Assembly (NCBI GenBank): GCA_003557385.1
Contig: PWON01000201.1
Location: 1 to 51,429, forward strand
DNA from: Bacteroidales bacterium
GTDB lineage: Bacteria; Bacteroidota; Bacteroidia; Bacteroidales; UBA7960
DNA length: 51,429 bases
Reading direction: 5' to 3'
A program made the translations under genes and the position numbers. Below, piece after piece: positions 16,673 to 27,051 of the stretch. Each line of letters opens with the position of its first letter. The stretch's first letter is position 1. The notes below the pieces were generated by a model. It saw only the letters and a list, made by a program, of their open reading frames with translations. It was not told the DNA's origin and did no database searches.

Positions 16673-17302
16673 TTATTGATTTTTCTTGTTCTTATAGGGA
16701 TGGTTTTTACCACCGCTTTGCTTAACCTGGAATTTTTTCTTTTTGGTCTTTGACAGGATGTCGCTGGTTTCGTTTAGCTTGACATTGTCTTGCAGGCTTA
16801 GTCTGCCATTGGATAAAATATGGAGATGTTCGGCGATCTCTTCATCCGTTACGGCATCCCTGTTCCATGTCAGATAGGATTTTTTCAGATGATTGGCAAT
16901 CAGTTTGACCAGGGTGTCTTTCATGTGCCCGTCTTCCAGTTCGCAGGCTTTTTCAATGATGCGTTCAATATGCCGGCCATAATGTTTGAAAGTTACATTA
17001 TTGGTCGCATAGGCCAGGGGTTCGGGTTTCCGGGTGAGCGTTTCGCGTGATGGCACCGGATAAGGTGAATCCACATCCAGTTTAAAATCAGACATGATAA
17101 ACAAATGGTCCCATAGCTTGTGCTTAAAATCATTTACGTCGCGCAGGTGTGGATTTAGTTGCCCCATGACGTTGATCGTGGCCTTGGCCAATTGATTGCG
17201 CTTTTCACGGTCTTCGACAGACATGATATGTTCTATCATTTTCTGGATATTCCTGCCATATTCCGAAATGTTCATTTTTGAACGTGATGTGTTGTATTCC
17301 AT
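16673..17302 (-). CDS. DUF4290 family protein
   Basis: A 209-aa soluble protein beginning MEYNTSRSKMNISEYGRNIQ, recognised as the Bacteroidota-restricted DUF4290 family. It is mostly alpha-helical, with two related segments containing EYGRNIQKMIEH and KHYGRHIERIIEK (about 14-25 and 108-120), which suggests an internal duplication. The C-terminus is lysine-rich (TKKKKFQVKQSGGKNHPYKN). No signal peptide or catalytic motif is seen, and function is unknown. It has its own promoter and is separated from grpE by 94 bp. Confidence 0.85.
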   Translation of the reverse strand: MEYNTSRSKMNISEYGRNIQKMIEHIMSVEDREKRNQLAKATINVMGQLNPHLRDVNDFKHKLWDHLFIMSDFKLDVDSPYPVPSRETLTRKPEPLAYATNNVTFKHYGRHIERIIEKACELEDGHMKDTLVKLIANHLKKSYLTWNRDAVTDEEIAEHLHILSNGRLSLQDNVKLNETSDILSKTKKKKFQVKQSGGKNHPYKNKKNQ

Positions 17303-17334
17303 ATGCTTGTATTGGGTTTATGTGCGGAGTGGTG

Positions 17335-17342
17335 CAAAGGTA
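17335..17342 (-). promoter_or_regulatory. Promoter -7 motif TACCTTTG for the DUF4290 gene
   Basis: On the minus strand TACCTTTG, followed by C, is an exact TAnnTTTGC match, 32 nt before the ATG at 17302. Confidence 0.6.
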
Positions 17343-17373
17343 ATCAAAAAAAAATACCTGATGTGCATATCTC

Positions 17374-19686
17374 TTATTTCAAAATTTTCAAACGGGCGTA
17401 TTTCAACAACAACTGCTTTTTCCCGGCTCCTGCAAATTGTACGCTCGCCTTCGCGTTCTGGCCATTTCCTTCAATGGTTAATACGACCCCTTTGCCGAAA
17501 CGCTGATGCGCAACTTCCATATTGACTTTGAGCAGTGATGGGTCCAAAATGGCATATTCCATGTTGTCTGTTGGGTCGGGAGGGCCCTTGAATTGGTTTT
17601 TTTGGGGGGGCTCTATCATTTTTTTGAATTGCTTGCGGCTTTCAGAAAAGCTTTCAGAAAAAGATTTTTTCAGTTTTCGCCGGTCGGGAGGAAGTAGATA
17701 CTGGATGAAAGCAGGATCCAGTTCATCAATGAAACGGCTGGGTTCACAAAAATTAAAATTCCCATAACGGAAGCGGGTTTCGGCATAAGTGATGGTAGCT
17801 TTCAGCATGGCACGGGTTATGGCCACATAAAAAAGCCGCCTTTCTTCTTCGAGCTCGGGTTCTGTATTGATCGACAATTGCGATGGAAAAAGGTTCTCCT
17901 CCACCCCTGTAATAAACACGTAAGGAAACTCCAGCCCTTTGGCTGCATGGATGGTCATCAGCGACACGGTATTCTCCTTGTTTTTGGATTCATCCCAGGT
18001 ATCCGCATCGGTGAGCAAGGCAATGTCCTGCATGAACTCATCAAGGGTGCGTAGGGATGCTTCTTCAGCCTTTTCGGCGCCTTCCTCTGATGGTTTGCTT
18101 ACAAAATTCTTCAGGCCGCTGAGCAGCTCTTCCACGTTATCGCGCCTGTTCAGACTTTCCGGTGTTCCGTCTTCAAAATACATTTTTCTTATGCCTGACT
18201 GATTCACGATCAATTCCCCCAGCTCAAACGCATTCAATTTGTAAAGCCTGGCAGAAAAAGCACTGATCATGGTTGAGAACTCCGATAGTTTTTTTAACAG
18301 GCCAGTGTTGACTTGCACACGGTGGCCTGCAGGATCCTGTATGACCTGCCAAAGCGGCTTGTTTGTTTCATTACCGGCCACAACAATTTTATTCATGGTG
18401 GTGGCACCAATGCCCCTGGCAGGGAAGTTTATGATCCGCAACAGGGCATCTTCATCCATGGGATTGATCACCAGGCGGAAATAAGCCAATAAATCTTTGA
18501 TTTCCTTTCGTTGGTAAAAAGAAAGGCTTCCATAGACCCTGTATGGGATATTCAAACGACGGAGGGCTTCCTCCAGAGCCCTTGACTGGGCGTTGGTTCG
18601 GTACAGTATTGCGAAGGCACTGTTGGGCAATTGATTTTGCTGGGCCAATTGAAAAACCTGACCTGCCACCCAGGCGGCCTCATCCCCTTCGTTGGCTGCT
18701 TGTACAATATGCACTTTTTCACCAGGCTTGTTGCTGGTCCAGATTTCTTTGGATATCTGCTGTTTGTTGTGTGCGATCAGGCTGTTGGCCGCAGATACAA
18801 TATGATGGGTTGAACGGTAATTCTGTTCCAGCTTAAATAGTTTCAGGTCAGGGTAATCGTTTTTAAAATTCAGGATGTTTTGTATGTTGGCACCCCGAAA
18901 GGCATAAATACTTTGGGCATCGTCGCCAACCACACAAAGATTCTCATTGTTTGCTGCCAGTTTTTTAACAATCAGGTACTGGGCAAAATTGGTATCCTGG
19001 TATTCATCTACCAGGATGTACCGGAAACGCTGCTGATATTTGTACAGGACATCCGGGAAGTCTCTGAGCAGAATATTCATATTGAATAACAGGTCGTCAA
19101 AATCCATGGCCGAGGCCCTGCGCAATTTCTTCTGGTAAATGCTGTAGATCAGCCCCAGCTTGGGCTTCATAGATTGTTTGTCATACGATTGTATTTCACT
19201 GTCCTCATTATAATCTTTGGCAGATATGAGGCTGTTTTTTGCATTGGAAATGCGGTTTAACACAAATCCCGGGGTATAGGTTTTGTCGTCGAGGTTCTGT
19301 TCTTTCAGAATTTTTTTGATAACACGCTTGGAATCATCGGTGTCGTATATGGTAAACTGTGACGGATAGTTCAGTTTACTTGCCTCTGCACGAAGTGCCC
19401 GTGCAAAGATGCTGTGAAATGTACCCATCCAAAGACTTTTTGCCCTGGAGGGATCCACCAGCATGGCGACCCTTTCACGCATTTCGCGTGCAGCTTTGTT
19501 GGTAAAAGTCAGGGCCATGATATTGAAAGGGGGTACCCCCTGGCTGAGCAGGTATGCAACGCGATAGGTTAATACACGCGTTTTCCCGCTTCCAGCCCCG
19601 GCAATAACCATTACAGGTCCCTCGGTGGTACATACCGCCTGTTGCTGTGGTTCGTTCAGGTCTTTAAGAAAATCAGGCATAACCAT
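17374..19686 (-). CDS. uvrD: ATP-dependent DNA helicase, UvrD/PcrA family
   Basis: A 770-aa superfamily 1A 3'-5' helicase acting in nucleotide-excision and mismatch repair and in recombination control. Visible motifs are the Q motif LNEPQQQAV, motif I AGAGSGKTR, motif Ia TFTNKAAREM, motif II VDEYQDTN, motif III GDDAQSIYAFRGA, motif IV LEQNYRST, motif V TIHAAKGLEF and motif VI EERRLFYVAITRA. The C-terminus, after a charged linker, has the HQRFGKGVV beta-domain typical of PcrA/UvrD. The next ATG, two codons in (MPDFLKDL), is an equally good start. RecB-type nuclease domains are absent. Confidence 0.95.
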   Translation of the reverse strand: MVMPDFLKDLNEPQQQAVCTTEGPVMVIAGAGSGKTRVLTYRVAYLLSQGVPPFNIMALTFTNKAAREMRERVAMLVDPSRAKSLWMGTFHSIFARALRAEASKLNYPSQFTIYDTDDSKRVIKKILKEQNLDDKTYTPGFVLNRISNAKNSLISAKDYNEDSEIQSYDKQSMKPKLGLIYSIYQKKLRRASAMDFDDLLFNMNILLRDFPDVLYKYQQRFRYILVDEYQDTNFAQYLIVKKLAANNENLCVVGDDAQSIYAFRGANIQNILNFKNDYPDLKLFKLEQNYRSTHHIVSAANSLIAHNKQQISKEIWTSNKPGEKVHIVQAANEGDEAAWVAGQVFQLAQQNQLPNSAFAILYRTNAQSRALEEALRRLNIPYRVYGSLSFYQRKEIKDLLAYFRLVINPMDEDALLRIINFPARGIGATTMNKIVVAGNETNKPLWQVIQDPAGHRVQVNTGLLKKLSEFSTMISAFSARLYKLNAFELGELIVNQSGIRKMYFEDGTPESLNRRDNVEELLSGLKNFVSKPSEEGAEKAEEASLRTLDEFMQDIALLTDADTWDESKNKENTVSLMTIHAAKGLEFPYVFITGVEENLFPSQLSINTEPELEEERRLFYVAITRAMLKATITYAETRFRYGNFNFCEPSRFIDELDPAFIQYLLPPDRRKLKKSFSESFSESRKQFKKMIEPPQKNQFKGPPDPTDNMEYAILDPSLLKVNMEVAHQRFGKGVVLTIEGNGQNAKASVQFAGAGKKQLLLKYARLKILK

Positions 19687-19698
19687 GCTGTTAGAAAC

Positions 19699-19723
19699 CA
19701 GATGCGGAAATTAGTTGCATCTG
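19699..19723. other. Small inverted repeat in the uvrD leader
   Basis: CAGATGC (19699-19705) and GCATCTG (19717-19723) form a 7-bp stem with an 11-nt loop, 13 nt upstream of the uvrD start and downstream of its -7 box. It could be a leader hairpin or an operator. There is no further support. Confidence 0.3.
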
Positions 19724-19738
19724 ATATATCCGGATGGA

Positions 19739-19746
19739 CAAAGATA
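19739..19746 (-). promoter_or_regulatory. Promoter -7 motif TATCTTTG for uvrD
   Basis: On the minus strand TATCTTTG exactly matches TAnnTTTG, 52 nt before the ATG. Confidence 0.55.
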
Positions 19747-19805
19747 GGATTTTTGTTTGTTGTTTGGGTTTGTGACTGCGGGTTTTTGGGTTTGAAAATA
19801 CTTCT

Positions 19806-19813
19806 TATCTTTA
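19806..19813 (+). promoter_or_regulatory. Promoter -7 motif TATCTTTA for the alpha/beta hydrolase
   Basis: TATCTTTA is a one-base variant of TAnnTTTG, with a TTTTG ending 17 nt upstream. It places transcription start near 19820, which favours the downstream ATG at 19857 over 19824 as the real start. Confidence 0.45.
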
Positions 19814-19856
19814 CCCCTTAAGAATGGTGTCGAATGAATATAAAATACTGATTCCC

Positions 19857-20936
19857 ATGAGACGATATAAAACAAATTTTTTGTTGGGCATTCTGTTTTC
19901 CGGATTGGTTTTTATCATGTTCCCTGCAAAGGCCCAGGTGACCAATGAACAGTTGCTCGAAGAGATCCGGGATCTGCGCTACCGTTTTGACATATTGGAG
20001 AAGGCCATAGATGATGTGATGTGGCACAAGGTGTTGGGCGATGTGGCCTATGTTGACAAATTGTTCATGGCAGGGCCACCGCCCAGGGATGCAGACAAAG
20101 CCACCACTTTGCTTGGTTCGAACCCGATTAAATTCTGGACCTATGTGTTTATCCCCAAAACCGCAGATCCGTCAAAAAAATACCCTTTGCTGGTATTTTC
20201 GCACGGGGGGGTGCATGGTGATTTCAATACATATTACACCCATATCATCCGGGAACTGATGGCCCAGGAATATATAGTGGTTGCCCCGGAATATCGTGGC
20301 AGCACCGGGTATGGCAAGTACCATCACCGGCTGATCGATTATGGCGGGCTTGAAAATGACGACGTGCACGAAAGTATGCTGATGATGCTGGACAATTATG
20401 ACATGGTGGATGAAAGCCGGGTGGGCTTAATTGGATGGAGCCATGGGGGTATGATTTCCCTGATGAATGCTTTTGAACACCCCGGTGCTTACCGGGCGGT
20501 ATTTGCAGGGGTTCCCGTCAGTGATCTTGTAGCGCGTATGGGATACAAACGACCGGCGTATGAAATGGAGCTTTTTGCCGCCGGGCACCACATTGGACAG
20601 GCGGTTCATGAAAATATTGAAGAATACCGGCGACGTTCACCGGTGTATCATGCACACAAACTGGATATCCCCCTGTTGATTCATACCAATACCATAGATG
20701 AGGATGTACATGTACTTGAAGTGGAGAATCTTATCAATACCCTCAAGGCGCATAACAAGGATTTTCAATACACCATCTTTGAGGATGTTCCCGGTGGTCA
20801 TTCATTCGACCGCATGGACCACCAAAGGGGACGGGAAATCCGTTTTGAGATTTACAGGTTTTTGCAACAACACCTGGATCCGCCAAAACCTTTCCGGAAC
20901 CTGAAAGAAATGGAACGTGCTGCCTACCGGTATTAA
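19857..20936 (+). CDS. Secreted alpha/beta hydrolase, prolyl-oligopeptidase (S9)-like
   Basis: About 359 aa from the chosen ATG at 19857 (MRRYKTNFLLGILFSGLVFI), which begins a clean signal peptide ending at FPAKA. An in-frame ATG at 19824 would add 11 residues before it. The catalytic domain has an oxyanion region FSHGGVHGDF, nucleophile Ser in GWSHGG, acidic residues in NTIDEDVH and His in GGHSFDR, i.e. a full Ser-Asp-His triad of the S9/dienelactone type. There is no N-terminal beta-propeller, so it is a short esterase or peptidase. It is a single gene between uvrD (divergent) and the rpsL operon. Confidence 0.85.
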   Translation: MRRYKTNFLLGILFSGLVFIMFPAKAQVTNEQLLEEIRDLRYRFDILEKAIDDVMWHKVLGDVAYVDKLFMAGPPPRDADKATTLLGSNPIKFWTYVFIPKTADPSKKYPLLVFSHGGVHGDFNTYYTHIIRELMAQEYIVVAPEYRGSTGYGKYHHRLIDYGGLENDDVHESMLMMLDNYDMVDESRVGLIGWSHGGMISLMNAFEHPGAYRAVFAGVPVSDLVARMGYKRPAYEMELFAAGHHIGQAVHENIEEYRRRSPVYHAHKLDIPLLIHTNTIDEDVHVLEVENLINTLKAHNKDFQYTIFEDVPGGHSFDRMDHQRGREIRFEIYRFLQQHLDPPKPFRNLKEMERAAYRY

Positions 20937-21025
20937 TTATTCCAGAAACCCGGATCAGGAAGGTTAAAAGGAAACGGCGACCTGTAGCCCACATCTTTTT
21001 TCTTAAAAAAACATAAAAAAATCCC

Positions 21026-21033
21026 TACCTTTG
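21026..21033 (+). promoter_or_regulatory. Distal promoter (P1) of the rpsL ribosomal operon
   Basis: TACCTTTG followed by TG is an exact -7 motif, 181 nt before rpsL. The transcribed region behind it can form two small hairpins (CCCTT/AAGGG at about 21037-21054 and TTTAT/ATAAA at about 21066-21076) before the second promoter. Leader function is speculative. Confidence 0.6.
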
Positions 21034-21111
21034 TGCCCCTTTAAAACAAGGGTGCAACAATCCCCTTTATCATAAAGTGAGGACAGGAGAAAAATTATTT
21101 GCCAATGCATA

Positions 21112-21141
21112 TTGATTTTCAAAAAATAACTCCTACCTTTG
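21112..21141 (+). promoter_or_regulatory. Proximal promoter (P2) of the rpsL ribosomal operon
   Basis: TTG at 21112-21114, 19 nt spacer, then TACCTTTGC at 21134-21142: a complete Bacteroidota -33/-7 promoter. It gives a leader of about 65 nt before rpsL. Confidence 0.8.
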
Positions 21142-21214
21142 CACTCCCAAAATAGGGAAATAACAGAATTTAACTGAATATAAACGAAGTTTTTACCTTA
21201 ATTGAATTTAAAGT

Positions 21215-21595
21215 ATGCCAACAATTCAACAATTGGTTCGCAAGGGACGTAAAAAGGTGACCTATAAAAGCAAATCACCTGCTTTGGATGCATGCCCCCA
21301 ACGTCGCGGTGTTTGTGTACGTGTGTACACTACCACACCCAAAAAACCTAATTCCGCCATGCGAAAGGTGGCCAGGGTAAGGTTGACAAATGGCAAAGAG
21401 GTGAACGCATACATCCCCGGCGAAGGCCATAACCTGCAGGAGCACTCCATTGTACTGCTGCGGGGTGGCAGGGTGAAAGATTTGCCGGGAGTGCGGTATC
21501 ATATTGTGCGCGGTGCACTGGATACCAGTGGTGTGGAAGGCCGCCACCAACGCAGGTCAAAATACGGAACCAAACGGCCAAAAGACAAAAAATAG
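21215..21595 (+). CDS. rpsL: 30S ribosomal protein S12
   Basis: 126 aa, decoding-centre protein. The [16 protein letters not shown] loop (Lys43, Lys44) and the [15 protein letters not shown] loop (Lys88) carry the wild-type residues, so no streptomycin-type substitution is visible. It is the first gene of the long translation operon. The genes usually found just upstream in many bacteria (rpoB, rpoC) are absent here; an unrelated hydrolase gene lies there instead. Confidence 0.98.
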   Translation: MPTIQQLVRKGRKKVTYKSKSPALDACPQRRGVCVRVYTTTPKKPNSAMRKVARVRLTNGKEVNAYIPGEGHNLQEHSIVLLRGGRVKDLPGVRYHIVRGALDTSGVEGRHQRRSKYGTKRPKDKK

Positions 21596-21627
21596 TCTGA
21601 TCCAGAAGAATATAATTTTCAAAACAT

Positions 21628-22095
21628 ATGAGAAAGTCGAAACCAAAAAAGCGCATTTTACTCCCGGATCCCAGGTTTAATGATACATTGGTAACCCGCT
21701 TTGTCAACAATATAATGTTGCGGGGCAAAAAAAACCTGGCATACGAAATCTTCTATGAAGCCATCGACATTGTTTCGGAAAAAACCAAAGAAGAAGGTCT
21801 GGAGATTTTTAAAAAGGGCCTGGCCAACGTGACCCCGGCCGTCGAGGTCCGCAGCCGCCGCATTGGTGGTGCCACCTTTCAGATCCCATCAGAGATCCGT
21901 CCTGACAGGAAAATGTCTGTGGGCATCAAAAATATGATTGCATTTGCCCGCAAACGGAATGAAAAAGGGATGGCCGCGAAACTTGCCGGAGAAATTATTG
22001 CGGCAAGCAAAGAAGAGGGAGGTGCCTACAAGCGGAAAGAAGATACCCACCGCATGGCAGATGCAAACAAAGCATTTTCGCACTTCAGGTTTTAG
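21628..22095 (+). CDS. rpsG: 30S ribosomal protein S7
   Basis: 155 aa, a primary 16S rRNA binder that nucleates the 30S head. It begins [15 protein letters not shown] and contains the conserved NNIMLRGKK and the [16 protein letters not shown] hairpin. The family-typical [15 protein letters not shown] lies at the C-terminus. It starts 32 bp after rpsL and is followed by fusA, as in the classical str operon. Confidence 0.98.
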   Translation: MRKSKPKKRILLPDPRFNDTLVTRFVNNIMLRGKKNLAYEIFYEAIDIVSEKTKEEGLEIFKKGLANVTPAVEVRSRRIGGATFQIPSEIRPDRKMSVGIKNMIAFARKRNEKGMAAKLAGEIIAASKEEGGAYKRKEDTHRMADANKAFSHFRF

Positions 22096-22127
22096 ACGTT
22101 CAAGGCTGGTTATACAATGATATATTT

Positions 22128-24227
22128 ATGCCCAGAGATTTAACATATACGCGCAACATCGGTATTATGGCACATATCGACGCCGGGAAGACTACCACTA
22201 CCGAGCGGATATTGTTTTATACGGGTGTGAACCATCGCCTGGGCGAAACCCATGATGGATCTGCCACCATGGACTGGATGATCCAGGAGCAGGAGCGTGG
22301 CATCACCATTACCTCTGCGGCCACTACTACTTTTTGGAATTATCACAACAAACAATATAAGGTAAACATCATCGACACACCTGGTCATGTGGATTTTACC
22401 GTTGAAGTAGAGCGCAGTCTGCGTGTACTTGACGGAGCCATTGCCCTGTTTTGTGCCGTGGGTGGTGTTGAACCCCAATCAGAAACAGTCTGGAGACAGG
22501 CTGACAAATATAAGGTGCCCCGCATCAGTTTCATCAACAAGATGGACCGTGCCGGGGCAGATTTTTTCAATGTGATTGAAAAGATCAGGGAGCGTTTGGG
22601 CATGAATGCTGTCCCGCTTCAAATCCCCATAGGGTATGAAGAGGATTTTAAAGGGGTGGTAGACCTGATCACCAACAAGGCTTATGTTTGGGAAGATCAT
22701 ACCCTTGGAATGACCTATAAGGAAATACCGGTTCCTGATGATTTGCTGGAAGCTGTTGCACGATACCGAACCATACTGGTAGAGGGATGCGCAGAAGAAA
22801 GCGAAGAACTGCTTGAAAAATTCATTGCTGACCCTGAATCTATTTCGGAAGGAGAGATGATCGGCATTATCCGGGCAGCGACCATTGACCGTCGTATTAC
22901 GCCTGTACTTTGTGGCTCCGCCTTTAAGAATAAGGGCATACAGGCACTTCTGGATGCAGTGGTCAGATTTCTTCCGTCCCCGATGGATGTAGAGTCGATT
23001 GAGGGAGTCAATCCCAAAAACGACAAACAGGAAATTCGCAAGGCCGATGCCGGTGAACCATTTGCCGCATTGGCTTTTAAAATTGCTACAGACCCTTATG
23101 TAGGCCGTTTGTGCTTTTTCCGTGTATACAGTGGCAGCCTTCAATCAGGCTCTTATGTCTGGAATGCTTCTACCAGGAAAAAGGAACGTATTTCCAGGAT
23201 ATTGCAAATGCATGCAAACAAACAGAACCCCATTGAGCGAATCGAAGCCGGAGATATCGGGGCAGCAGTTGGGTTTAAAAACATACACACAGGAGATTCC
23301 CTTTGTGATGAGAAGCATCCCATTTTACTGGAGTCGATGACCTTTCCAGAGCCTGTAATCAGCGTGGCTGTTGAACCCAGGACCCAGGCTGACCTGGATA
23401 AGCTCAATGCCGCATTAAATAAATTGTCAGAAGAAGATCCAACCTTTGTGGTCAAAACGGATCCGGACAGTGGTCAAACACTGATCAGCGGCATGGGGGA
23501 GTTGCATCTGGAGATCCTGCTCGACAGATTGAGCAGGGAGTTTAAGGTAGAAGCCAATCAGGGTGCACCCCAGGTGGCTTATAAGGAAGCCCTCACCCAG
23601 ACCGTGAAACATCGCGAAGTATACAAAAAACAGACCGGTGGAAAGGGGAAATTTGCAGACATTATCATAGAAATAGGTCCTGCCGATGAGGGGTTCAACG
23701 GCTTGCAATTCATTGATCAAGTCAAAGGGGGAAATATCCCCAGGGAATTTATCCCTTCGGTGGAAAAAGGGTTCCGGATGGCCATGCAGAATGGTGTGTT
23801 GGCTGGTTTTCCTTTGGAGAGCCTGAAGGTCAGATTGCTGGATGGTTCTTTTCACAGTGTTGACTCAGATGCCTTGTCGTTTGAGCTTGCAGCAAAAATG
23901 GCTTTCAGGAATGCCTGCAAAAAGTCAGCCCTGGTTATGCTTGAGCCCATCATGAAACTTGAAGTAGTTACCCCTGAGGAATATCTTGGGGATGTGGTGG
24001 GGGATATCAATCGCCGTCGTGGCCATATAAGTGGTATTTCGTCGAGGGTGAAGATGCAGGTTGTGGATGCCAAAGTACCATTGGCTGAAATGTTCGGGTA
24101 TGTTACAGCCTTGCGTACACTAACCAGCGGGCGTGCATTGTCGACCATGGAGTTTTGTCAATTCCAGGAAGTGCCGCAAAATATTGCAGAAGAAGTCATT
24201 GAAAAACTATATGGTGTGAAATATTAA
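22128..24227 (+). CDS. fusA: Translation elongation factor G
   Basis: A 699-aa GTPase that drives tRNA-mRNA translocation and, with RRF, ribosome recycling. G1 [13 protein letters not shown] (from residue 15), switch [13 protein letters not shown]3 DTPGHVDF and G4 NKMDRAG are visible. Domains II-V follow, ending in the domain IV/V region [15 protein letters not shown]. No tuf gene follows; rpsJ comes next after 26 bp. Confidence 0.98.
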   Translation: MPRDLTYTRNIGIMAHIDAGKTTTTERILFYTGVNHRLGETHDGSATMDWMIQEQERGITITSAATTTFWNYHNKQYKVNIIDTPGHVDFTVEVERSLRVLDGAIALFCAVGGVEPQSETVWRQADKYKVPRISFINKMDRAGADFFNVIEKIRERLGMNAVPLQIPIGYEEDFKGVVDLITNKAYVWEDHTLGMTYKEIPVPDDLLEAVARYRTILVEGCAEESEELLEKFIADPESISEGEMIGIIRAATIDRRITPVLCGSAFKNKGIQALLDAVVRFLPSPMDVESIEGVNPKNDKQEIRKADAGEPFAALAFKIATDPYVGRLCFFRVYSGSLQSGSYVWNASTRKKERISRILQMHANKQNPIERIEAGDIGAAVGFKNIHTGDSLCDEKHPILLESMTFPEPVISVAVEPRTQADLDKLNAALNKLSEEDPTFVVKTDPDSGQTLISGMGELHLEILLDRLSREFKVEANQGAPQVAYKEALTQTVKHREVYKKQTGGKGKFADIIIEIGPADEGFNGLQFIDQVKGGNIPREFIPSVEKGFRMAMQNGVLAGFPLESLKVRLLDGSFHSVDSDALSFELAAKMAFRNACKKSALVMLEPIMKLEVVTPEEYLGDVVGDINRRRGHISGISSRVKMQVVDAKVPLAEMFGYVTALRTLTSGRALSTMEFCQFQEVPQNIAEEVIEKLYGVKY

Positions 24228-24253
24228 ATACAAAACATTAAAACGAGCAAACC

Positions 24254-24559
24254 GTGAGTCATAAAATTCGGATCAAATTGAAATCGTACGATTATAACCT
24301 GGTAGATAAATCTGCCGAGAAAATCGTCAAGACTGTGAAGACCACCGGAGCGGTGGTGAATGGGCCCATCCCGCTGCCGACGAACAAACGGAAATTTACC
24401 GTATTGCGTTCACCGTTTGTAAATAAAAAATCCAGGGAACAATTTCAATTGTGCTCTTACAAGCGTTTGCTGGATATTTATTCGTCTTCCTCCAAAACCG
24501 TGGATGCATTGATGAAGCTAGAATTACCCAGTGGTGTGGAGGTTGAGATCAAGGTGTAA
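24254..24559 (+). CDS. rpsJ: 30S ribosomal protein S10
   Basis: 101 aa, 30S head protein (NusE in antitermination complexes). It starts with GTG at 24254; no ATG lies nearby and the translation [17 protein letters not shown] begins exactly at the family start. Conserved [19 protein letters not shown] and SREQFQ are present. It opens the S10 cluster. Confidence 0.97.
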   Translation: MSHKIRIKLKSYDYNLVDKSAEKIVKTVKTTGAVVNGPIPLPTNKRKFTVLRSPFVNKKSREQFQLCSYKRLLDIYSSSSKTVDALMKLELPSGVEVEIKV

Positions 24560-24595
24560 GGAAATCATTGTTGCGTATAGTTAAATAGACAAGAA

Positions 24596-25225
24596 ATGTC
24601 AGGAATCATTGGAAAAAAAATAGGTATGACCAGCATATTTGATGCCTCCGGGAAAAATATCCCATGCACGGTAATAGAAGCTGGTCCGTGTGTTGTTTCG
24701 CAAATAAAAACAAAAGAGAGAGATGGCTATGAAGCCATTCAGCTGGCTTTTGACGAAAAGCGCGAGAAGCTTTGTTCGAAACCTCTGAGGGGTCACTTTA
24801 AAAAGGCAAAAACCACCCCCAAGAAGATTTTGGCAGAATTCACCCGTTTTGAACCTGGTCACCAAAAGAATTTCGGTGATGTGCTTACCGCTGATATCTT
24901 TGTGGAAGGAGAATACATTGACGTGGTTGGGATCAGCAAGGGCAAAGGTTTCCAGGGCGTGGTAAAGCGGCACGGGTTCTCAGGTGTCGGCCAGGCAACC
25001 CACGGTCAGCATAACCGCCTGCGTGCTCCCGGCTCCCTTGGCGCCTCATCATGGCCTTCCAGGGTTTTTAAAGGCATGAGGATGGGCGGACGCACAGGTG
25101 GCAACAGGGTCAAAATGATCAACCTGCAGATCATGAAGTTGATCCCGGAAAAGAACCTGGTTATTGTTAAAGGCTCTGTACCAGGGCCCAATGGATCATT
25201 TTTAATTCTTGAAAGATGGAGTTAG
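24596..25225 (+). CDS. rplC: 50S ribosomal protein L3
   Basis: 209 aa. It begins [15 protein letters not shown], with the extended loop near the peptidyl-transferase centre ([20 protein letters not shown] and GGRTGGNRV). It reaches into 23S rRNA early in 50S assembly. Its last 10 bases overlap the start of rplD, which suggests coupled translation. Confidence 0.98.
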   Translation: MSGIIGKKIGMTSIFDASGKNIPCTVIEAGPCVVSQIKTKERDGYEAIQLAFDEKREKLCSKPLRGHFKKAKTTPKKILAEFTRFEPGHQKNFGDVLTADIFVEGEYIDVVGISKGKGFQGVVKRHGFSGVGQATHGQHNRLRAPGSLGASSWPSRVFKGMRMGGRTGGNRVKMINLQIMKLIPEKNLVIVKGSVPGPNGSFLILERWS

Positions 25226-25854
25226 CAGTATATAATATTGAAGGAAGTAAAACGGCCAAAACCGTAAAACTGAACGAGGAGATATTTGGCATTAAACCCA
25301 ATGATCATGCCATCTATCTTGATGTGAAACATCATTTGGCCAGCAGGCGGCAGGGAACGCACAGTACCAAGGAGCGGGGCGAAGTAAAAGGCAGCACCAG
25401 GAAATTGCGTCGTCAAAAAGGGACCGGTGCTGCCCGTATCGGCGATATTAAATCCCCGGTCTTGCGCGGTGGTGGTGTTACTTTTGGTCCCAAGCCAAGA
25501 GATTACAGTTTCAAGATCAATAAAAAGGTAAAACTCCTGGCCAGGAAATCGGCTCTCTCACACAAGGTGAAAGATGACAAGCTTATGGTATTGGAAGATT
25601 TTTCCATGGAAGAACCCAGTACAAAAAAATACCTTGAGATCCTTAAGAAACTGGATCTGGAGGGTAAGAAGTCATTGTTGGTTTTGCCTGATCATGACCG
25701 TATCATTCAGCTTTCTTCGCGCAACATACCAAGGGCATTTGTTGCCAGGGCATCGCAGTTGAACACCTATATGATATTGAATGTCGACAGGCTGCTGCTG
25801 ATGGAGAGTTCCATCGGGGAAATAGAAAGTGTTCTGCTAAAAAAGGAGTCTTAA
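25216..25854 (+). CDS. rplD: 50S ribosomal protein L4
   Basis: 212 aa, lining the exit tunnel through its extended loop ([19 protein letters not shown], about residues 55-75). It overlaps rplC by 10 bp in another frame. In Enterobacteria L4 represses the S10 operon, but no equivalent leader can be identified upstream of rpsJ here. Confidence 0.97.
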   Translation: MELAVYNIEGSKTAKTVKLNEEIFGIKPNDHAIYLDVKHHLASRRQGTHSTKERGEVKGSTRKLRRQKGTGAARIGDIKSPVLRGGGVTFGPKPRDYSFKINKKVKLLARKSALSHKVKDDKLMVLEDFSMEEPSTKKYLEILKKLDLEGKKSLLVLPDHDRIIQLSSRNIPRAFVARASQLNTYMILNVDRLLLMESSIGEIESVLLKKES

Positions 25855-25898
25855 GCATCGGGTTGGAAAAAGATCGACCCATAAATAATTAAAGGAAG

Positions 25899-26192
25899 AT
25901 GGAAGTATTAATTAAGCCACTAATTACCGAAAAAATGACAGCGGTTACGGAGAAGTATCCAAACCGTTATGGCTTTATCGTTGACAAGCGCGCGTCAAAG
26001 TCGCAGATCAAAAAGGCGGTTGAAGATATGTATGACGTAACGGTAGATTCGGTGAACACCATGGTGTATCTCGGCAAACGTCAGATGCGATATACCCGCA
26101 CGGGCTTTCAGGCCGGCAGAAAAAATAATTTTAAAAAGGCCATTGTCACCTTGGGTGAAGGCCAGACAATTGATTTTTACAGCAATATATAA
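25899..26192 (+). CDS. rplW: 50S ribosomal protein L23
   Basis: 97 aa, at the tunnel exit, where it docks trigger factor and SRP. It begins MEVLIKPLITEKMT, with the internal VDKRASKSQIKKAVEDMYDV typical of the family. Placed between L4 and L2 as usual. Confidence 0.97.
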   Translation: MEVLIKPLITEKMTAVTEKYPNRYGFIVDKRASKSQIKKAVEDMYDVTVDSVNTMVYLGKRQMRYTRTGFQAGRKNNFKKAIVTLGEGQTIDFYSNI

Positions 26193-26198
26193 GGATTT

Positions 26199-27023
26199 AT
26201 GGCTTTAAAAAAGTTTAAACCCACCACACCCGGACAGCGCAATAAAGTGATCAGCGCTTTTGATGATATTACCGCCTCAAGGCCCGAAAAGCGGCTTGTG
26301 AAAGGCAAGCATAAATCGGGCGGCAGGAATAACCAGGGTAAGATGACACAGCGATATGTTGGCGGTGGTCACAAAAAAAGGTACCGGATCATTGACTTCA
26401 AACGCGACAAGGACGGGATCCCGGCCACGGTGAAAAGCATTGAATATGATCCTAACCGGTCGGCCCGCATTGCCTTACTGTTTTATGCAGATGGAGAAAA
26501 GCGCTATATTCTGGCACCTGTCGGCGTGAAGATCGGCCAAACCCTGATGTCGGGTGAAAAAGCAACACCCGATGTTGGCAACGCCCTCTACCTGCGTGAT
26601 GTGCCGCTTGGCAGCATTGTGCATAATATTGAACTTCAGCCCGGTCAGGGTGGCAAGATGGCCCGCAGTGCGGGCACCTATGCCCAGCTTTCCTCAAGGG
26701 AAGGGAAATATGCGGCCTTGAAATTGCCTTCAGGGGAGATCCGTATGGTGCTTGTAACTTGCAAAGCCACCATTGGAAGCACATCCAATCCCGATCACAT
26801 GCACGAGATGTCGGGCAAGGCAGGCCGCAGTCGCTGGCTGGGCCGCCGTCCACGTACCCGCCCGGTGGTTATGAACCCTGTTGATCATCCCATGGGTGGC
26901 GGTGAGGGGCGTGCTTCCGGAGGTCATCCAAGAAGTCGAAAAGGGTTGCCTGCCAAAGGTTATAAAACACGTAACCGGAAGAAAGCCTCCAACAGGCTCA
27001 TCTTGGAAAGAAGGAAAAAATAA
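26199..27023 (+). CDS. rplB: 50S ribosomal protein L2
   Basis: 274 aa, needed for subunit association and the peptidyl-transferase region. [21 protein letters not shown] lies near residue 40, the two central beta domains follow, and the C-terminal [19 protein letters not shown] contains the functionally important His. It starts 6 bp after rplW. Confidence 0.98.
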   Translation: MALKKFKPTTPGQRNKVISAFDDITASRPEKRLVKGKHKSGGRNNQGKMTQRYVGGGHKKRYRIIDFKRDKDGIPATVKSIEYDPNRSARIALLFYADGEKRYILAPVGVKIGQTLMSGEKATPDVGNALYLRDVPLGSIVHNIELQPGQGGKMARSAGTYAQLSSREGKYAALKLPSGEIRMVLVTCKATIGSTSNPDHMHEMSGKAGRSRWLGRRPRTRPVVMNPVDHPMGGGEGRASGGHPRSRKGLPAKGYKTRNRKKASNRLILERRKK

Positions 27024-27051
27024 ATTTCGCTAACAGGAAAAATTCAATCAT

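Noticed and set aside
22479-23144. Long antisense open frame (221 codons) inside fusA, and a similar one (215 codons) inside map at 35085-35732
   Set aside because: Both lie opposite strongly conserved genes, show no protein-like motifs and have no promoter. They are shadows of the real coding strands.
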